Shown here: positions 12,105 through 24,099 of the stretch, piece after piece | Layout: every line of letters begins with the position of its first letter | Numbering within the stretch: position 1 is the stretch's first letter | Source: Calycina herbarum | Lineage: Eukaryota > Ascomycota > Leotiomycetes > Helotiales > Pezizellaceae | NCBI GenBank assembly: GCA_001414485.1 | Contig: LLEY01000099.1 | Coordinates: forward strand, 173,730-237,729 | Direction of reading: 5' to 3' | DNA: 64,000 bases | The notes under the pieces: generated by a model | Seen by the model: only the letters and a program-made list of their open reading frames with translations | Databases searched by the model: none | Told to the model about the DNA's origin: nothing | Program-made: the position numbers and the translations under genes

Positions 12105-15100
12105 CTATCCCCTTCTTAGACTAGCGTGTCTCTATGCTTAAGTATAGCCTAAGAAATATTGTTAAGAGGCTAGTAGCCTCCCTAGTTCTTATTATGTCGT
12201 TAACACCTCTCTTAAAAGATAAGCTTAAATAATATAGAACCTTTAACGCCTTTTAAATCGAACGTTTAAGACGCGAAATGATTCCTTATACTCGTTATAT
12301 AAATGCGAAAACCAGCTGTTAATGTATTAGCGTTCCTAGTAGCTCTAAGTATTCTAAGTATACTAGGAAGGGCAAATCTTATAATATTAAGTTGTAAAAT
12401 TAAATACCCTTAATTTTCGAGTAGGAATCTATTAATACTTAAAAGCGGAGGTTATAATAAGAGGAAGAGATAGCTTGTAAGATTTAGGAAGAAGCTATAT
12501 AGAAGATCCTTCGCCTATGAAAATAATAACACTTCCTTATAGAGTAGGAGCAAGAGATGCTCTATCGTAGTTTTACTAACTTATAAGAACTTAATAAAGC
12601 TGATAAGAAAAAAAAGAGTAGAGAAAGAGAAAGAAGAGAGGGAATTAGAGGTTGCTTAGCTGGCGGCCCCCTCTTCTTCTAGCGACCCCGCTTTTATTAC
12701 TAAGCTAACCCTTGATTCGGCTTTTCTTAAGGCTTTCCCTTCTAACTATAAGATGTAGGTAACCCTAGGTTTTAGTAGTAGAACTCCTAAAGTTCTTCTA
12801 AGTAATAGTTAAGATTGCTTTTTAATTCTTAAGTGTTTTTTAAGTATAAGTAATCTAACTATTTAATTAAATACTTAATCTTACTTCTAATAATCTTATA
12901 GTTAAGAATCCTTTTAACTTTATATTTAATGTCTAGGTTTACTAGTTAAATCTCTATAAGTAGGGCTGGTGGTACTCCTAGTAGTACTAGTTTAAGTAAG
13001 GATATATAGAATACTAGATAGATGTTTATTATTCTTAGTAGTACTAATTTATAATTTAAAGGTCTTTTAACGTATTTAATTTTAAATAGTTTAAGTTTTT
13101 TATAATCTAATTTATTACTTAGTCTTTTTATATTAATATTCTTTTATACTAAGTAGACTTTATCCCCCTCTTTTAGTATTAGCTTCTAACTACGTCGTTT
13201 GTTATAGTAGTATATATTTCTTTTAGCTATGAATTATAAATCCTCTATAAGTTCCTTATATAGCTCTTTGATTTTTAAGACGTGAATATAAGTAAGCTAG
13301 TTATTAATAGTCGTAGACAGCGGTTCTTAATATGTTAATAGTTTATATCTAAAATTAGCGTAGAATAGTATAACAAGTGTTGTTTCTATTACTAAACTAT
13401 TGTAGGCAAACTATATTAAGGGTAATAATTCTACCTAGTTATCTTATTAGTAGTTTATATAATAACGAAGGTATATTTTAACTACTTAATTTATCTGTTT
13501 ATTTCCTCTATTTATTTAAGAGTAGAAAGCTATTAAAAGCTTTCTTTTTACATCTAATCGTTTTATAAGAGTAATCTAAAATTTTAAGGTAAAGAGCTTA
13601 TCTCTATCTAAGAGTATTTCTTCTAATAGTCTATATCTTAAGACTACTTCTCTAAGGAATATAAATACTAATTCCTTAGCTATACTTGATTCTATATATA
13701 CTATTAGAATTATATACTTTATAAGTTATTCTATAATAACTAGGATCATGTTATATTTAACTTCTATTATTAAGTCTTTAGATTTTAGTAGTTTAATAAT
13801 AAAATTTATAGATACTGATTTCTAAGGTATCTATAGTATTAGAGTAGTGTTTATCTGTTTATAAGGAGTATAGTAGGAAGCCTTATTCCTAGTATAGGTA
13901 TTATATTCTACTATCACTTCCTTAACTATCGTAGATAACTAATTAACATAGTAGTATTATCTTATCTTCTAGAAGGTTCTACGAATTCCTTAGTATCTAT
14001 AAGCGAGCGTAGCATAGTATTCCTATATAAATTCCTTTATATATAAGCTAAGAACCTATAGTTTCCCTTTTATATACTAATTATAACCTTTATATATATT
14101 CTAAATTTTATCTATTTAGATGTTGTTTATCGCTACTATCTTATATATAGTAGGTATTAAGTCTCTATTCTTAAGAGTTTTTAAAATCGTAATCTTCTTA
14201 TACTCCTTATTTCCCTTATATCTAGGTTTCTAGCTAAGAGTATTAGCTTAAGTATTTAACGTTCTCTTTATATATTAAATAATAATATTAAATCCTTTTA
14301 ATATCTCTAACTATCTAGCTAATTACCTTATCGTAAGTTCCTTAGTCGTTGTAAACGTCCTAAGGTTCTTATAGTTAGATAAAACTATAACTAGGTATTT
14401 TACTAGCTATAAATAAATTCTCTAGTATTCTAAAGCTAATACTATAGTAAGTAGTTCCTTGTTAAAGATGTTATAGTTTTATTATACTAGGTTAAATATC
14501 TTAGAATAATATATAATAAGTATAAGTTTTCCTTTATTATTTAGCTATAAGTAAACTACTCCTACTACTATATCTAAGGCGTCTATTTTAATTATACTAG
14601 GCTTTTCTATATCGAAATCATATAGAATAGGTTCTTTTATAAACTTTACTTTAATTTTCTAAAAAGCATCCTTTACTTATTTATTTTATATAAACTTAAT
14701 AGCTTTCTTAACTAGTCCTAACATTAGTTTAGCAATCTTTATATAGTCTTAAATAAATAGATAGTAAAAGTTTATAAATCTAAGAAAGGACTATACGTCT
14801 TTTATATTTTCTAGTAACTTCTAGTTTAAGATATCTTAGATCTTTGCTAGATCTATCTCTATTTTCTCTAAGCTAAATACCTATCTTAGGAAGAGGGTCC
14901 GAGTTACTCCAAACTCGTATTTCGAGATTTTCAACTAAGAGTTAACTTTTATAAGTTATTATAAAACTTCTTTAACATATCCCTTATATTCCTCTTCTTT
15001 TTCTAAGAAGATTAGGATATTATCTAGGTAATAAATTACTATTACCCTTAGAAGATCTCTTAAAATATTATTATTTTATCTCTAATATATAACTAGTATG

Positions 15101-18100
15101 TTATAAAGTCTAAAAGGTATAACTATATATTTATAAAGGCTTAATAGTAAGGTAAATACTATCTTCTATTCGTCTCTAGCTTTTATCTATATAAGTCTAT
15201 AAACGTTTTATTAATCTAATTTCGTAAATCATACTACCTTGCCTAACTTATCTTATAAGTATTAGCTAAGTAGTAGCGGATAAGCGTCCTTAACTATAGT
15301 ATAATTTACTTCTCTATAATTAATATATACTCTCTTATCTAGGTTATCTTTTTTCTTAATAATAAGTATATTTAAGGTAATTAATAACTTAGATCTTCTA
15401 ATATATCCCTTCTTAATACCTTCTTTTATATAACTTTCTATTCTCTATAGGCTTTTCTAGTTATATAACCGAAGCTTCTACTTTATAAGATAATAATCCT
15501 CTTTTAATTTAATCTTATAATCTTATAAGCAATGTTCTAGCAAGGCTCGTAAGTCTTCTAGGTTTTCGAACAAAGCTCTAAATTCTCTGTACTATATAGG
15601 TATTTCGTTATTAGCTTTCTTACTAACCTATAGAGGACCCTAGGCGAGGTGTCCTAATACTTTAGAAGAGATAGTACTAACCTCGTTCTAGCCTTAAAGT
15701 TATAAATACAAACCTATATATTCGTATTAACTAAAGGTTATTATTCTAGCCTTCTAGTCGATTTCTAGATTATATTCCTAAATCTATAGTATACTAAGTA
15801 TTACTTTCTTACTCTCTATTTTAATAATATCGAATTATATATCTAAACAGTGTTCTTCAATATTAATTTTTATTAGAATAGTTTACTAATTAATAATTCT
15901 GTTTTAATATATAACGTTCGTTTTATCGACTACTCCTAGTTAATATAGTCTTATCCTTTTAATTTAAACGTTTAGCTTTTCCTAAGCTGTTAAAGAGATA
16001 AAGTTACCTATTACTCCTAAGTCTATTATAACTTATAACTTTTTCTCTCTTATTTCTATAGTTATTACTAACTGTCTTTCTTCTAAAGTAGCGTCTAACT
16101 TTGTTTTAATATATCGGACTTCAAAAGATCGATTCTCTTAATTATACTTCTTTCTCTTCTCGTCCTTATACTATAGAAAGAATCTCACTCTTTCCTTATT
16201 AGTATATACTACCTTATATACTAATCTATATTCTATAATTCCTATAGTTTTAGGAATTTTCTCTATAAATTACTTTAGTATTTGTCTATAGTTATATTAG
16301 ATCTATTCGTAACTGGTTTCTAAAATAGCTTCTATAGACTATAGTTCTTCTATATATAGATAATCTAAAGTAGCTTCTAGTATACTTATCTCTGTTTTTA
16401 TATAGTAAACTTTGAATATATAGTCTCTTAAATTCTTTTCCCTAACAGCTCTAATCTAGGACTAAGGAAAGAATACTACTCCTTCTTTATCTAATAATAC
16501 TACTTCGTATATCTGATAATATTCTACTATTCTAGTAGGCTCTAGTAATACTCCTTCAAATCGTTTCTACGATAACTAGTCTAAGGTCGGACTTAGTTTA
16601 TATCGTATCTATTATACTATTATTTTCTAAACCATTTCTATAAACCATAGTTCTCCTACTAATAGATAATACAATTCCTCTAGTTCCGTCTTAGCCTACT
16701 TAGTTATATCGAGCTCCCTTCGCTCCTAGTATAATATACTAAATAGTTGTTATAAGTTATTTTTCCTAAATACTAACCTATTATTTCTAATTAACGTAAT
16801 AATAATATATTGCTTAAATTCCTTTAGTATAACATCTTTAGGCAGTGTCCTAAGAAAAGGGGTTTTAATTCGTCTCTTAAATCCCGTTAGAACTTGTTAT
16901 ATCTACGTACTAATTTTATCTAATATATTATATATTTTCTATACATCCTCTACTTTAGGGTAGCTAGGTTTTTTAATTAGTCGACGTTCCCGTTCTAGTT
17001 CCTTCCCTTTAATAGTTTTCTGTCTAGTAATTAGGCTAACTAGAGTTATTATTTTAGGGTTATTACTTATAACTATATACGTTATTAAGATAGTTAGGTT
17101 AACTTCTTATATTATATAAGAACTCTAGAAATCTAGTTTCTAATTATTAATATATACTTATCGGTTTCCTTATTTAAAGGTTCTAAGAAAAGCTTAAGTT
17201 TCTCTAACTTTAGAGTCTTTATTCTTTATTTCTTCTTCTAAACTAGAAGATAAATCCAATGTCTCTAAAGAACTAGTCGATAGTAGTAATTCGTATTCTA
17301 CTTAAAAAGGTTACTTAGATTCTATTACTGATTATATATTATAATATTCTTTAAGAAGTAGATCCCTATTGTTATTAGTATCTTATATACTACTGATTCC
17401 TTTATTATTTTCAATCTAAGTTCTATATCCTCGTACTTTAAGCTCCTTATCCGTAAGTTTAATACGATCGGTTAAAGCTACCTGTTATTAGATAGTAGTA
17501 TTAATTTGTTTCTTTCTCTTAGAGTCTTTCTTCTTACTATATTCATTTGCTCTATAGCCTAGTTAGCTATAATTATAATACAAGTTTTACTTACGTTAAT
17601 GATTTTACTCTTTCTAGGAAAGTCCTCCTTTCTTTAGAAAGGTTTTCTTTTGTATAGCGTTTGCCTCCTTACTATGCTTATTAGCATAAGAGTGCTTCCA
17701 CTTTCCTAACCCTTTGCTCTTTTCCCCGTGCCTAGGGTTACTCTTCCTGAATTCGTATAAGCGATTATCTAGTTAGACGACTTCCTTAATTATACCTATA
17801 ATAGTTAAGAATTATATATTCTATTTAGCTATTTCCTTATAGATATATGTCTTTAATCCTCTACGAAAGAGTTTCATAAGAGCAATAACATCCTATCCTA
17901 ACTTCGTTCTATAACATTAAAATTCATTAGTATAATCTATTACTAATCCGGTCTAGCGTAATTCTAAAAGCTTATATACAGCTGTTTAAATTATATCGAA
18001 GTCTCTAAAGACTTTTCTAATAGTTACTTTAAATCCTCTCTAAGATTTAAACATAATCTTAGTTAATTCTATCTTTCCGTCTTTATCCTTATTTTCAAAA

Positions 18101-18468
18101 AAGTCCTCTAAGTATAGCTAAGCCTATTCCAATACTAATCCTCTAAGGTAGGAAATAGCAAAGATAGTTCGTAAGTTATAATTGCCTTCGAACTTATTAG
18201 AATTAAAGTTAAAGTAGATGTCTATTTAGAGAAGGAATAAGTCAAGTTCCTTTCGCTTCCCGTAATACGTATCTAGTATCTTAACTTTAATAGATTTAAG
18301 TGCTTCGACCTTATAGGGCTCGGGGGCGTCTAGCATGCTAACATTGTCGTCGTTCCTAGTTAACTATATACTAGCAGGTATCCTCCTAGTCACACCTCCA
18401 GATGTTCCAGCAACGTTGACTCGACTAGCATTTAGGCTAGCTACTACAACGGGGGTTGCTAGAGCCAT
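12105..18468 (-). pseudogene. Element A gag-pol remnant
   Basis: The Gag ATG is at 18468, 32 bases inside the 5' LTR. The first 34 codons are open (MALATPVVVASL...), then TAG. After it a readable Gag core follows (NDDNVSMLDAPEPYKVEALK...YYGKRKELDLFL). A zinc-knuckle region lies near 17570-17600, RT near 15000 and the integrase region near 13400-13900. The 15900-17400 part is longer than in element B, which accounts for the larger internal region. No intact frame remains. Confidence 0.8.
12278..12758 (+). pseudogene. Opposite-strand accessory ORF of element A
   Basis: Plus-strand reading from the ATG at 12278 matches 249-728 codon by codon: MIPYTRYINAKTSC.CISVPSSSKYSKYTRKGKS, a Gln/Glu-rich helix (EEEIACKI.EEAI.KILRL) and a tail with APSSSSDPAFITKLTLDSAF. 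Where one copy has Tyr the other sometimes has Cys (TGT/TAT), so the ancestral motif was probably Cys-rich. Stops are TAG/TAA at former Gln codons. Confidence 0.55.
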
Positions 18469-18499
18469 GGCGACTGAACTTCTAAGCAGGTGCTCAAAG

Positions 18500-18965
18500 T
18501 ATAACGAAACTTAAACAAACTAAACAAAGATAACTAAGTCTCAAAGGTTAGTATACAAGTAAGAAGTACAGATGCGCCGGGTTTGTTTACTTAGAAGTAA
18601 ACTCGTTACTTATATCAAAGATATTAAACAAGATAATAAGATTAATAACTAAAGTTAAGCACGAAGCTCCTATCTAATAGCAGACGTGCTAGTCTTATAT
18701 AGAACCTTCGTTTCCAAAGTGCGTCGCTTACATCGCTCGCGTCGCTTACGTCGCTCGCGATCAAGGCGACCAGAGCGATGTAGGCGATCATGTCACATAA
18801 CCACACGTGACTTCTAACATTACCACAACAGTAAGATCCTGAAATCCCTAATGTCCTTCCGCATTACTGATTTCCTCCTATGTTACTTTCCTTTCCCGGA
18901 TATTATGCCTTATCCTGTCAGAACGCCGTCTAGACTACTTACCACGCATACCGTGATTCGTGACA
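18500..18965 (-). repeat. 5' LTR of element A
   Basis: 466 bp from tataacgaaac to cgtgaca. This is the least mutated copy of this LTR in the window and keeps GC-rich segments (catcgctcgcgtcgcttacg) that are AT-converted in the other copy. Confidence 0.92.
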
Positions 18966-20000
18966 TCTACCTCAACTGTGTATAGCGCTATTACAGACCG
19001 TCAGATACTATTGTCTCTAACCGCGGTCTATAATTCGTCTTAGAGTTCTAGTAAGAGTTTAACCGGATCCTAGGGACTAAGATCAAGCTATCTACGGCCG
19101 TATACGTATAAACCGACGGTTAAACTAAGAATATAAACTAGTAGATTAACTAACGTCTTCGCCTGTTTATAAACTACTATTAGGATAACTAGTCTAAACT
19201 AATGCCGATTATAGACTACGCTTAAGCTATACTTCCCTAGGACTCGACGACTCTTCCGCCTATATAAATCGAGCTTGGTTACGTGCCACGTACCAGCTTT
19301 GATTAGGTCCGCCAGAGCCTAGAAGAGCTAATAAGCGTCTGTAAATAGCTTTTATAAGACGAAGCAGTGGCGTACGTAACCTGTATACACAGCGCCTGGG
19401 AAACCGCCTGTAAGGGAATCGAGGCTGCTTAGGAACACTAGCGTAAGTAAGTAAACAAGCACCGGCGACCAGTAGACTTTGCTACGGGCGACAAGGTCTA
19501 CGTATCGACAAAGACGTAGAATATAGACCGCCTAAGCCGTAAGCTCGACTAGCAGATGGCTGGTCTGTATATAGTCTAAGAAAAGGTTGGAAACGCTTTC
19601 CGAGTCGACCTGCCTCCGACAATTAAAATATAGCTCGTAATCTCTATAGATAAGCTTCGTAAAGCTCCTAACGATCCGCTACTAGGCCAGCTATAGGAAC
19701 CAGGACTGCCTATTATAGTTAACGGGTATAACGAATGGGATGTAGACCAAGTACTAGCCTCTAGAGGCTATTATAGAAAATTACAATACCGGGTTCAATA
19801 GGCACAAAGCGAGCTAGACCCGGCCTGGTACCTAGCTTCTGACTTTATAGGCTGCCCGCATAAGCTTTAAGAGTTTCACGCTCTAAATCCTTCTCTCCTA
19901 GGGCCTCCTAGGTACTTAGCAGAATGGTTATAGAGCTGGGAAGATGGTATAGACGAGCTGGAATATTATGAGGACGAGGATAAATTACCTGTGAGGTAGT
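18966..20000 (+). pseudogene. Element C pol remnant, part 2 (integrase C-half, chromodomain)
   Basis: After the tctac duplication the element C reading resumes: integrase core (DTIVSNRGL.FVLEF..EFNRILGTKIKLSTAV near 18995-19110, and LPPI.IELGYVPRTSFD near 19250-19300), then the integrase C-terminal region (PVDFATGDKVYVSTKT near 19470-19515). A chromodomain-like tail follows (YNEWDVDQVLASRGYYRKLQ near 19730-19795). The reading ends near 20000 with an acidic stretch, about 45 bp before the LTR. Confidence 0.85.
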
Positions 20001-20045
20001 AGGTTCAGAGCTCGCGGGCGAGCTCTACTTAAAGGGGAGGGGTAA

Positions 20046-20374
20046 TGTTATAGACCTGGCCACCGCCGAGCACGTGACTCGCGTACGGCTGCTCGCCGGC
20101 GTCTACAAAGCCTGCTATTCCTAGCCTGGCCTAGAACCATTCCTACCTAGGCTAGGAACCATTTCTATAAACGGATCGACATTCCTATAACTTATCGATT
20201 CCTTAGCTATCTCTATATTATAGGACCTCTAGAAGTCTCCTCTTTCCTTCTCTTCTCTTCTATAGCTTTAGATCTTCAATTGAACCACCTCTTACTTCTC
20301 TGATTATCCGCTACACCTGTGTATGCTATAGGTAAGGATAACTACCAGAGGGCTAGCAGATTGGGTTTGTCACA
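20046..20374 (+). repeat. 3' LTR of element C
   Basis: 329 bp, starting tgttatagacc and ending ggtttgtcaca, followed by the target duplication gttct at 20375-20379. Confidence 0.92.
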
Positions 20375-20920
20375 GTTCTAGGAGGGGTAGAGAGTTATAG
20401 CCCTCTGTCCTTTATCTAGTTAACAAGCGAGGGGGCTTATATGCTTTCCTACCTAAGGAAATCCGGTTACTAGAGCTAGCTCTTTAGGTTTAAGTCGCCG
20501 GCTATAAGAGCATTTGTTATAGTAATGTATTATAAGTAAAGGACGAGGTTAATAGCCTCTTTAGCGCCCTTGGCGCCTAGAGGGGCGTTATATACGTTAA
20601 GGATATATAATAGGAGGCCTTAGAAGAGCGTGATCTCGATATAAACAAGGTCTCGGTATTTAAGCGAGGGTGTAATCAGTGTTTATTAACTTGAGAGAAT
20701 CCCTACTCCTTTTCATATAAATGTAAGTACTCTAGAGGGGTTATCGTTCCAGTTATATATAAGTATAAAGCAGGTGTAATTCGGGTAGCGTCTTATAATC
20801 TAACAGCAAATCTCTCTCTAGTATATATACGGTTCCTAGATAAGGACTATGTCGACTCGTCTAGAGTGAGCTAGTTGGAGAACTAGCTCCTGGTACTTGC
20901 TAGACTTATAAACGTTAATC
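20375..20920 (-). pseudogene. LINE ORF2 start: APE-like endonuclease remnant
   Basis: The minus strand reads RRVDIVLI.EPYIY.REI (the QEP motif, with Gln now a stop) near 20830-20880, then NALIAGDLNLKS (the GDxN motif of the endonuclease) near 20480-20520 and VN.IKDRGL.LSTPPRT just before the insertion point of element C. The reading continues at 7122. Confidence 0.78.
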
Positions 20921-20949
20921 TGTAGAACTTAGAGGCAGTAGTTTTTAAC

Positions 20950-22631
20950 AAGCCCTTGTCTACTTATATAGAAACTATAATAGTATTTCCTCGGGTTCTT
21001 CGAATAGAGAGGTTGTTAGGAGCCTCTTCTATAGGAGTGTCTATAGGGATGTTAAAATCATCTTCTTAGGATAGTAAGATAGGCGAGGTAGGCGAGGTAG
21101 GCGGGAGGGGCGAGAGGGGCGAGGAAGGTGAGGTAGGCGAGGTGGGTAAGGCAGGCGAAGTAGGCGAGGTAGTCGAGTTAGAAGAGCTGTCTACTCTAGC
21201 TTGTAGGGTAGCTGGAGCTTCTGTGTCTCGGCTACTACAAGGGGAGTCTTCCTCCCTTCTTATCTGTATTTTATTATATACTTACTGAATAGTTCTCTTA
21301 TTCTCAGTTAAGGGGCGTGTCCCTAAGTTCCCTGGTCTAAGCTAGCACCCTAGGTCGTCTAAGGCGTAAGGTCTACTACAATATAGGCACTTTAGCTTAT
21401 ACTATATATGTCTTAAACATGTAGAGTGAAAGTCTTTAGAGTGTTAAGTAGTACTGTATAGACGGCACCGTTGGTTCTTCTCACAGTTCCTTTAGTTATG
21501 TCACCCCTAGTACTTAGAGCACTGTGTGATTGTAGAAACCTTAGGAAGAGGTTTAAAGAAGACTCTTCTGCTGAGAAGAGATGTTATGTCTAGGATAGCG
21601 TAGCTGTCCTAGGCTTCTTCCTCTTTAAAGAAGACAGTCTAAGAGGTATAAAACAGCTTATCCGATAGCGAGATCCTTGTTATATTAACCTTTATAGGGG
21701 CTATTCCGATTCGTTCCTTAATTACTATAGCTACTACTTTAGAAGTAGTAGGGACGAGGGTCGATATAATTACTCCTTTTTCGTTAATCTCAATAGCTTC
21801 GATACTTTAGGGTATCCCTAATAAGCAGTATACTACCTAGTTTTATAAGGTCTTAATCTTAGCTATAGAGAATAGCGTCTATATAAATGCCTTCTTTGTC
21901 GATAACAGAGCTTCTAGAGCAGCCTCGTTCTTTAGTACAATAGCGAAACCAGAGCTAACTGAGAGGACCTCTTATATAAGCTCTTTACAACCTATCTTTA
22001 GGTTGTAGAGGGTAAGAAAGATAGCTAGAACAGAATGTTTCCTTTCCAGGGAATTAGGGGGTAGTCAGATAAAGACTCTAAGGTCTAGTTTAGCTAAAGA
22101 ACCCTTGTTCTTGTCCTTCTATAGCTTTAAAGTACCAGTAGAGAGAGGGAGAGAGTAGGGTATTGTTGCTAGTATGCTTTCAAGCGCTAAGGCACCTTTT
22201 ACAGTCTATACGTATAAAATTTTTTTAGCCAAGCCCAGAGGGGGGGGAGGAGTCGTAGATGGCGTAGGGCCCCCTCTATGTGTAATAGAGGAGGTTTCTG
22301 AGATCAAGGGTAGTGGGGGGGGTGTCCCTAAGGTGTATGCTTAGTGGAATAGTAGGCTGATATCAGCAACTTGAGTACAAAAGGCTCGGAGGTAGGGAAG
22401 AAGGTCAGGGAGGGCTTTATCAAGAGCAGTGCTTAGGTGGTGGTCTACAGCTTCTGCAGTTCCTCCGAAGAAGGTTTGGCCTATAGTACTACGCTCAAGA
22501 GCTTTAGAAGTTGCTAAGACAAAGTGCTGTTGTATATTCGGAAGGGGGGGGATCGAGCGCCCTCCCCCTTTTCCTAGGTCTCTTCTCAGAGGCGTAGGTA
22601 AGGCCGGAGGCCTCCTAAGGGAGATCTCCAT
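20950..22631 (-). pseudogene. LINE ORF1 (Gag-like, zinc knuckles) remnant
   Basis: The ATG at 22631 opens a 96-codon intact stretch (MEISLRRPPALPTPLR..., ending near 22341). After some stops the reading continues with an ORF1-type core (SVSSGFAIVLKNEAALEALL near 21900-21960; EKGVIISTLVPTTSKVVAI near 21730-21790). A triple CCHC region lies at about 21340-21510 (CSKY.G.HN.RNC, CRLYS...H, CLYCSRPYALDDLGC). A Thr-Ser-Pro-rich tail at about 21075-21185 comes from a tandem 9-bp repeat. This layout fits ORF1 of fungal Tad-like LINEs. Confidence 0.72.
21075..21185. repeat. Short tandem repeat (ggcgaggta unit) in LINE ORF1
   Basis: A 9-bp unit, ggcgaggta with variants, repeats about a dozen times. 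On the minus strand it encodes repeated Thr-Ser-Pro, so it is part of the ORF1 linker and not a separate satellite. Confidence 0.8.
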
Positions 22632-22720
22632 AGAAGGAAATCGGCTTATTAAGTGCGAGTAGATGAGAGCGAGTGATTTAGAACAAAAAATTCGATCTGG
22701 AGCCTAGGCGGTTGTTTTTG

Positions 22721-24099
22721 TAGTGTTATATCTATGTTTTTGTCCCGCGCCCTTTAAACCACGATTGACTTGACTCAACGAATGCAACTGAAAGATTCGA
22801 CAACAACCTCCAATCCGACAGCAACATGTCAATTCCCATCTTCCAAAACTTCGAAATCTTAACACCGACATCAGTACCAACGCTGTACCTTGTTGAGAAA
22901 GAAGTTCGGAGCACTTGACTGCAGAGAAAGAACCGGGAACCCCACAGGCACAAATGGCCGGAGCAGACGATCCCCCATCACCTCAGTTGCCTTTCCTAGT
23001 TTGGCAGCTCAGCTCGAGCCTTGGAAAATCCAAGTATACATAGAAGACTTTCTCAAACCTTGGCGGCACAAGAAAGGAGCCCACTACGCAAACCTACAAT
23101 ACTTCACAAACATTGCTCACAGCACACAAGTCACATCAGATCACACAAAACATGGAAGAAAGAACGTCAAATCAATCTCAAATCCATGTCAATTCCCATC
23201 CTATATAACCGCTACTCTGATTCCCCATCTGCCCTACCCTATCCTCATTCTCCCCCAAACCACCCCTCTCTCTCTATCCCTTTCCTATCCCCCTCAATCC
23301 CTCAAACAAAAGAAGAGCCCCCCACAAAAGAAAAAGACGAAAGAGAGAAAAAAAAATCCAACCCCCTCTCCGTCAACCTAAACTAAAACCCCTCACACCT
23401 CCTCAAATCGCTCCCCCCCCTGAAGAAAAAAGAGAAGTAAAAAGAGAAGAAAAAAAGGAAAACGGTGAACCTTTTCATCATATTGTACATTATTCAAATG
23501 TAATTGCCAGTCCAACGAGAACCAACCACCAGAACAACAAGCAAGCAGGCTATAAAAGAGAAAGGAAAAACAAAAAAGCGAGGGGCAACCATCACATATA
23601 AACATCCCCATTCATATATAAAAAAAGAGAGAAAACAGAACATATGAAAAGGACGAAGCCCAACGAATGCATCGAAAAAGAAGTAGGTAGTTCCATAATC
23701 AAATCAATAAGGTAGTAAGGTAATCAATCCAACAACGCCAGCGAGGTATTTGTCATTCATGCCCTCGAGAATAAAGAAGTCGGACTAGGAAAGAGAAGAA
23801 ACAAAAACACCAGCTTTATCCACCCCAGTTTCAATACACAAAAAAAGAAGGCTGCGTGTTGTGTTCTCCCTCCCTATCTATTACAAAACAAACATAAAAA
23901 AAATCAAAAAAACTGTGCTGTGATGGGTTTCTACAAGAGAGTTCCTTCCCCCCTTGGCAGTATTATGCATTACTCGCCAAAAAAATTTCTAAATAATTAT
24001 TCCCACAACCCTGACTCCATATCGTGATTCGCATTTTTGTGTTTGTTGTGATAAGTGGATCGATCTAGTTTGATGAAGAGAAACCCGAGGAAAGCAAGA
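22721..24099. other. Gene-free stretch between LINE and kelch gene
   Basis: Base composition returns to genic levels from about 22730. 23130-23460 is C-rich and then A-rich low complexity (CTCTCTC, runs of A with G). Open frames here (for example 22890-23381) have simple-sequence composition and no recognisable domain. The part next to 24100 is probably the 3' UTR of the kelch gene. Confidence 0.6.

Larger units (their letters stand above)
11639..18965 (-). mobile_element. Ty3/gypsy element A, complete, inserted in element C integrase
   Basis: 466-bp LTRs at 11639-12104 and 18500-18965, target duplication tctac, and minus-strand gag-pol. Internal length is about 6.4 kb. The sequence is heavily RIP-mutated, most strongly in the left (3') half; the right LTR and Gag start are much less affected. 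RT lies near 14990-15050, where the same DNA as the element B YLDN box is found. Removing the element restores the integrase core of element C: the reading continues at 18966 toward a recognisable DRG..FV..F motif near 19010. Confidence 0.94.
7123..20374 (+). mobile_element. Chromodomain gypsy element C (interrupted by element A)
   Basis: Two 329-bp LTRs (7123-7451 and 20046-20374), near-identical and bounded by TG...CA, flank a plus-strand gag-pol. The order is Gag with zinc knuckle, protease, RT, RNase H, integrase, chromodomain; this order defines Ty3/gypsy chromoviruses. A 5-bp target duplication (gttct) flanks it. Without element A (11639-18965 plus one tctac copy) it is about 5.9 kb. 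RIP-type stops interrupt all domains, but it is less AT-rich than A, B, D and E. Confidence 0.93.
20375..22720 (-). mobile_element. LINE (Tad-like) remnant, 5' part
   Basis: Minus-strand non-LTR retrotransposon carrying ORF1 (about 20950-22631) and the first part of ORF2 (20375-20920). The 5' end is probably near 22690-22720, where AT-rich flank and gene-like base composition begin; no target duplication was identified. With 6396-7122 this is the oldest layer of the nest, because elements B and C are both inside it. Confidence 0.8.

Noticed and set aside
21075..21185. CRISPR-like or regulatory repeat
   Set aside because: Contiguous 9-bp units without spacers that encode Thr-Ser-Pro in the LINE ORF1; this is a eukaryotic genome.
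22890..23381. 163-codon open frame, plus strand
   Set aside because: Composition follows C-rich and A-rich simple sequence, overlaps another long frame on the same strand, and shows no domain; probably 3' flank of the kelch gene.
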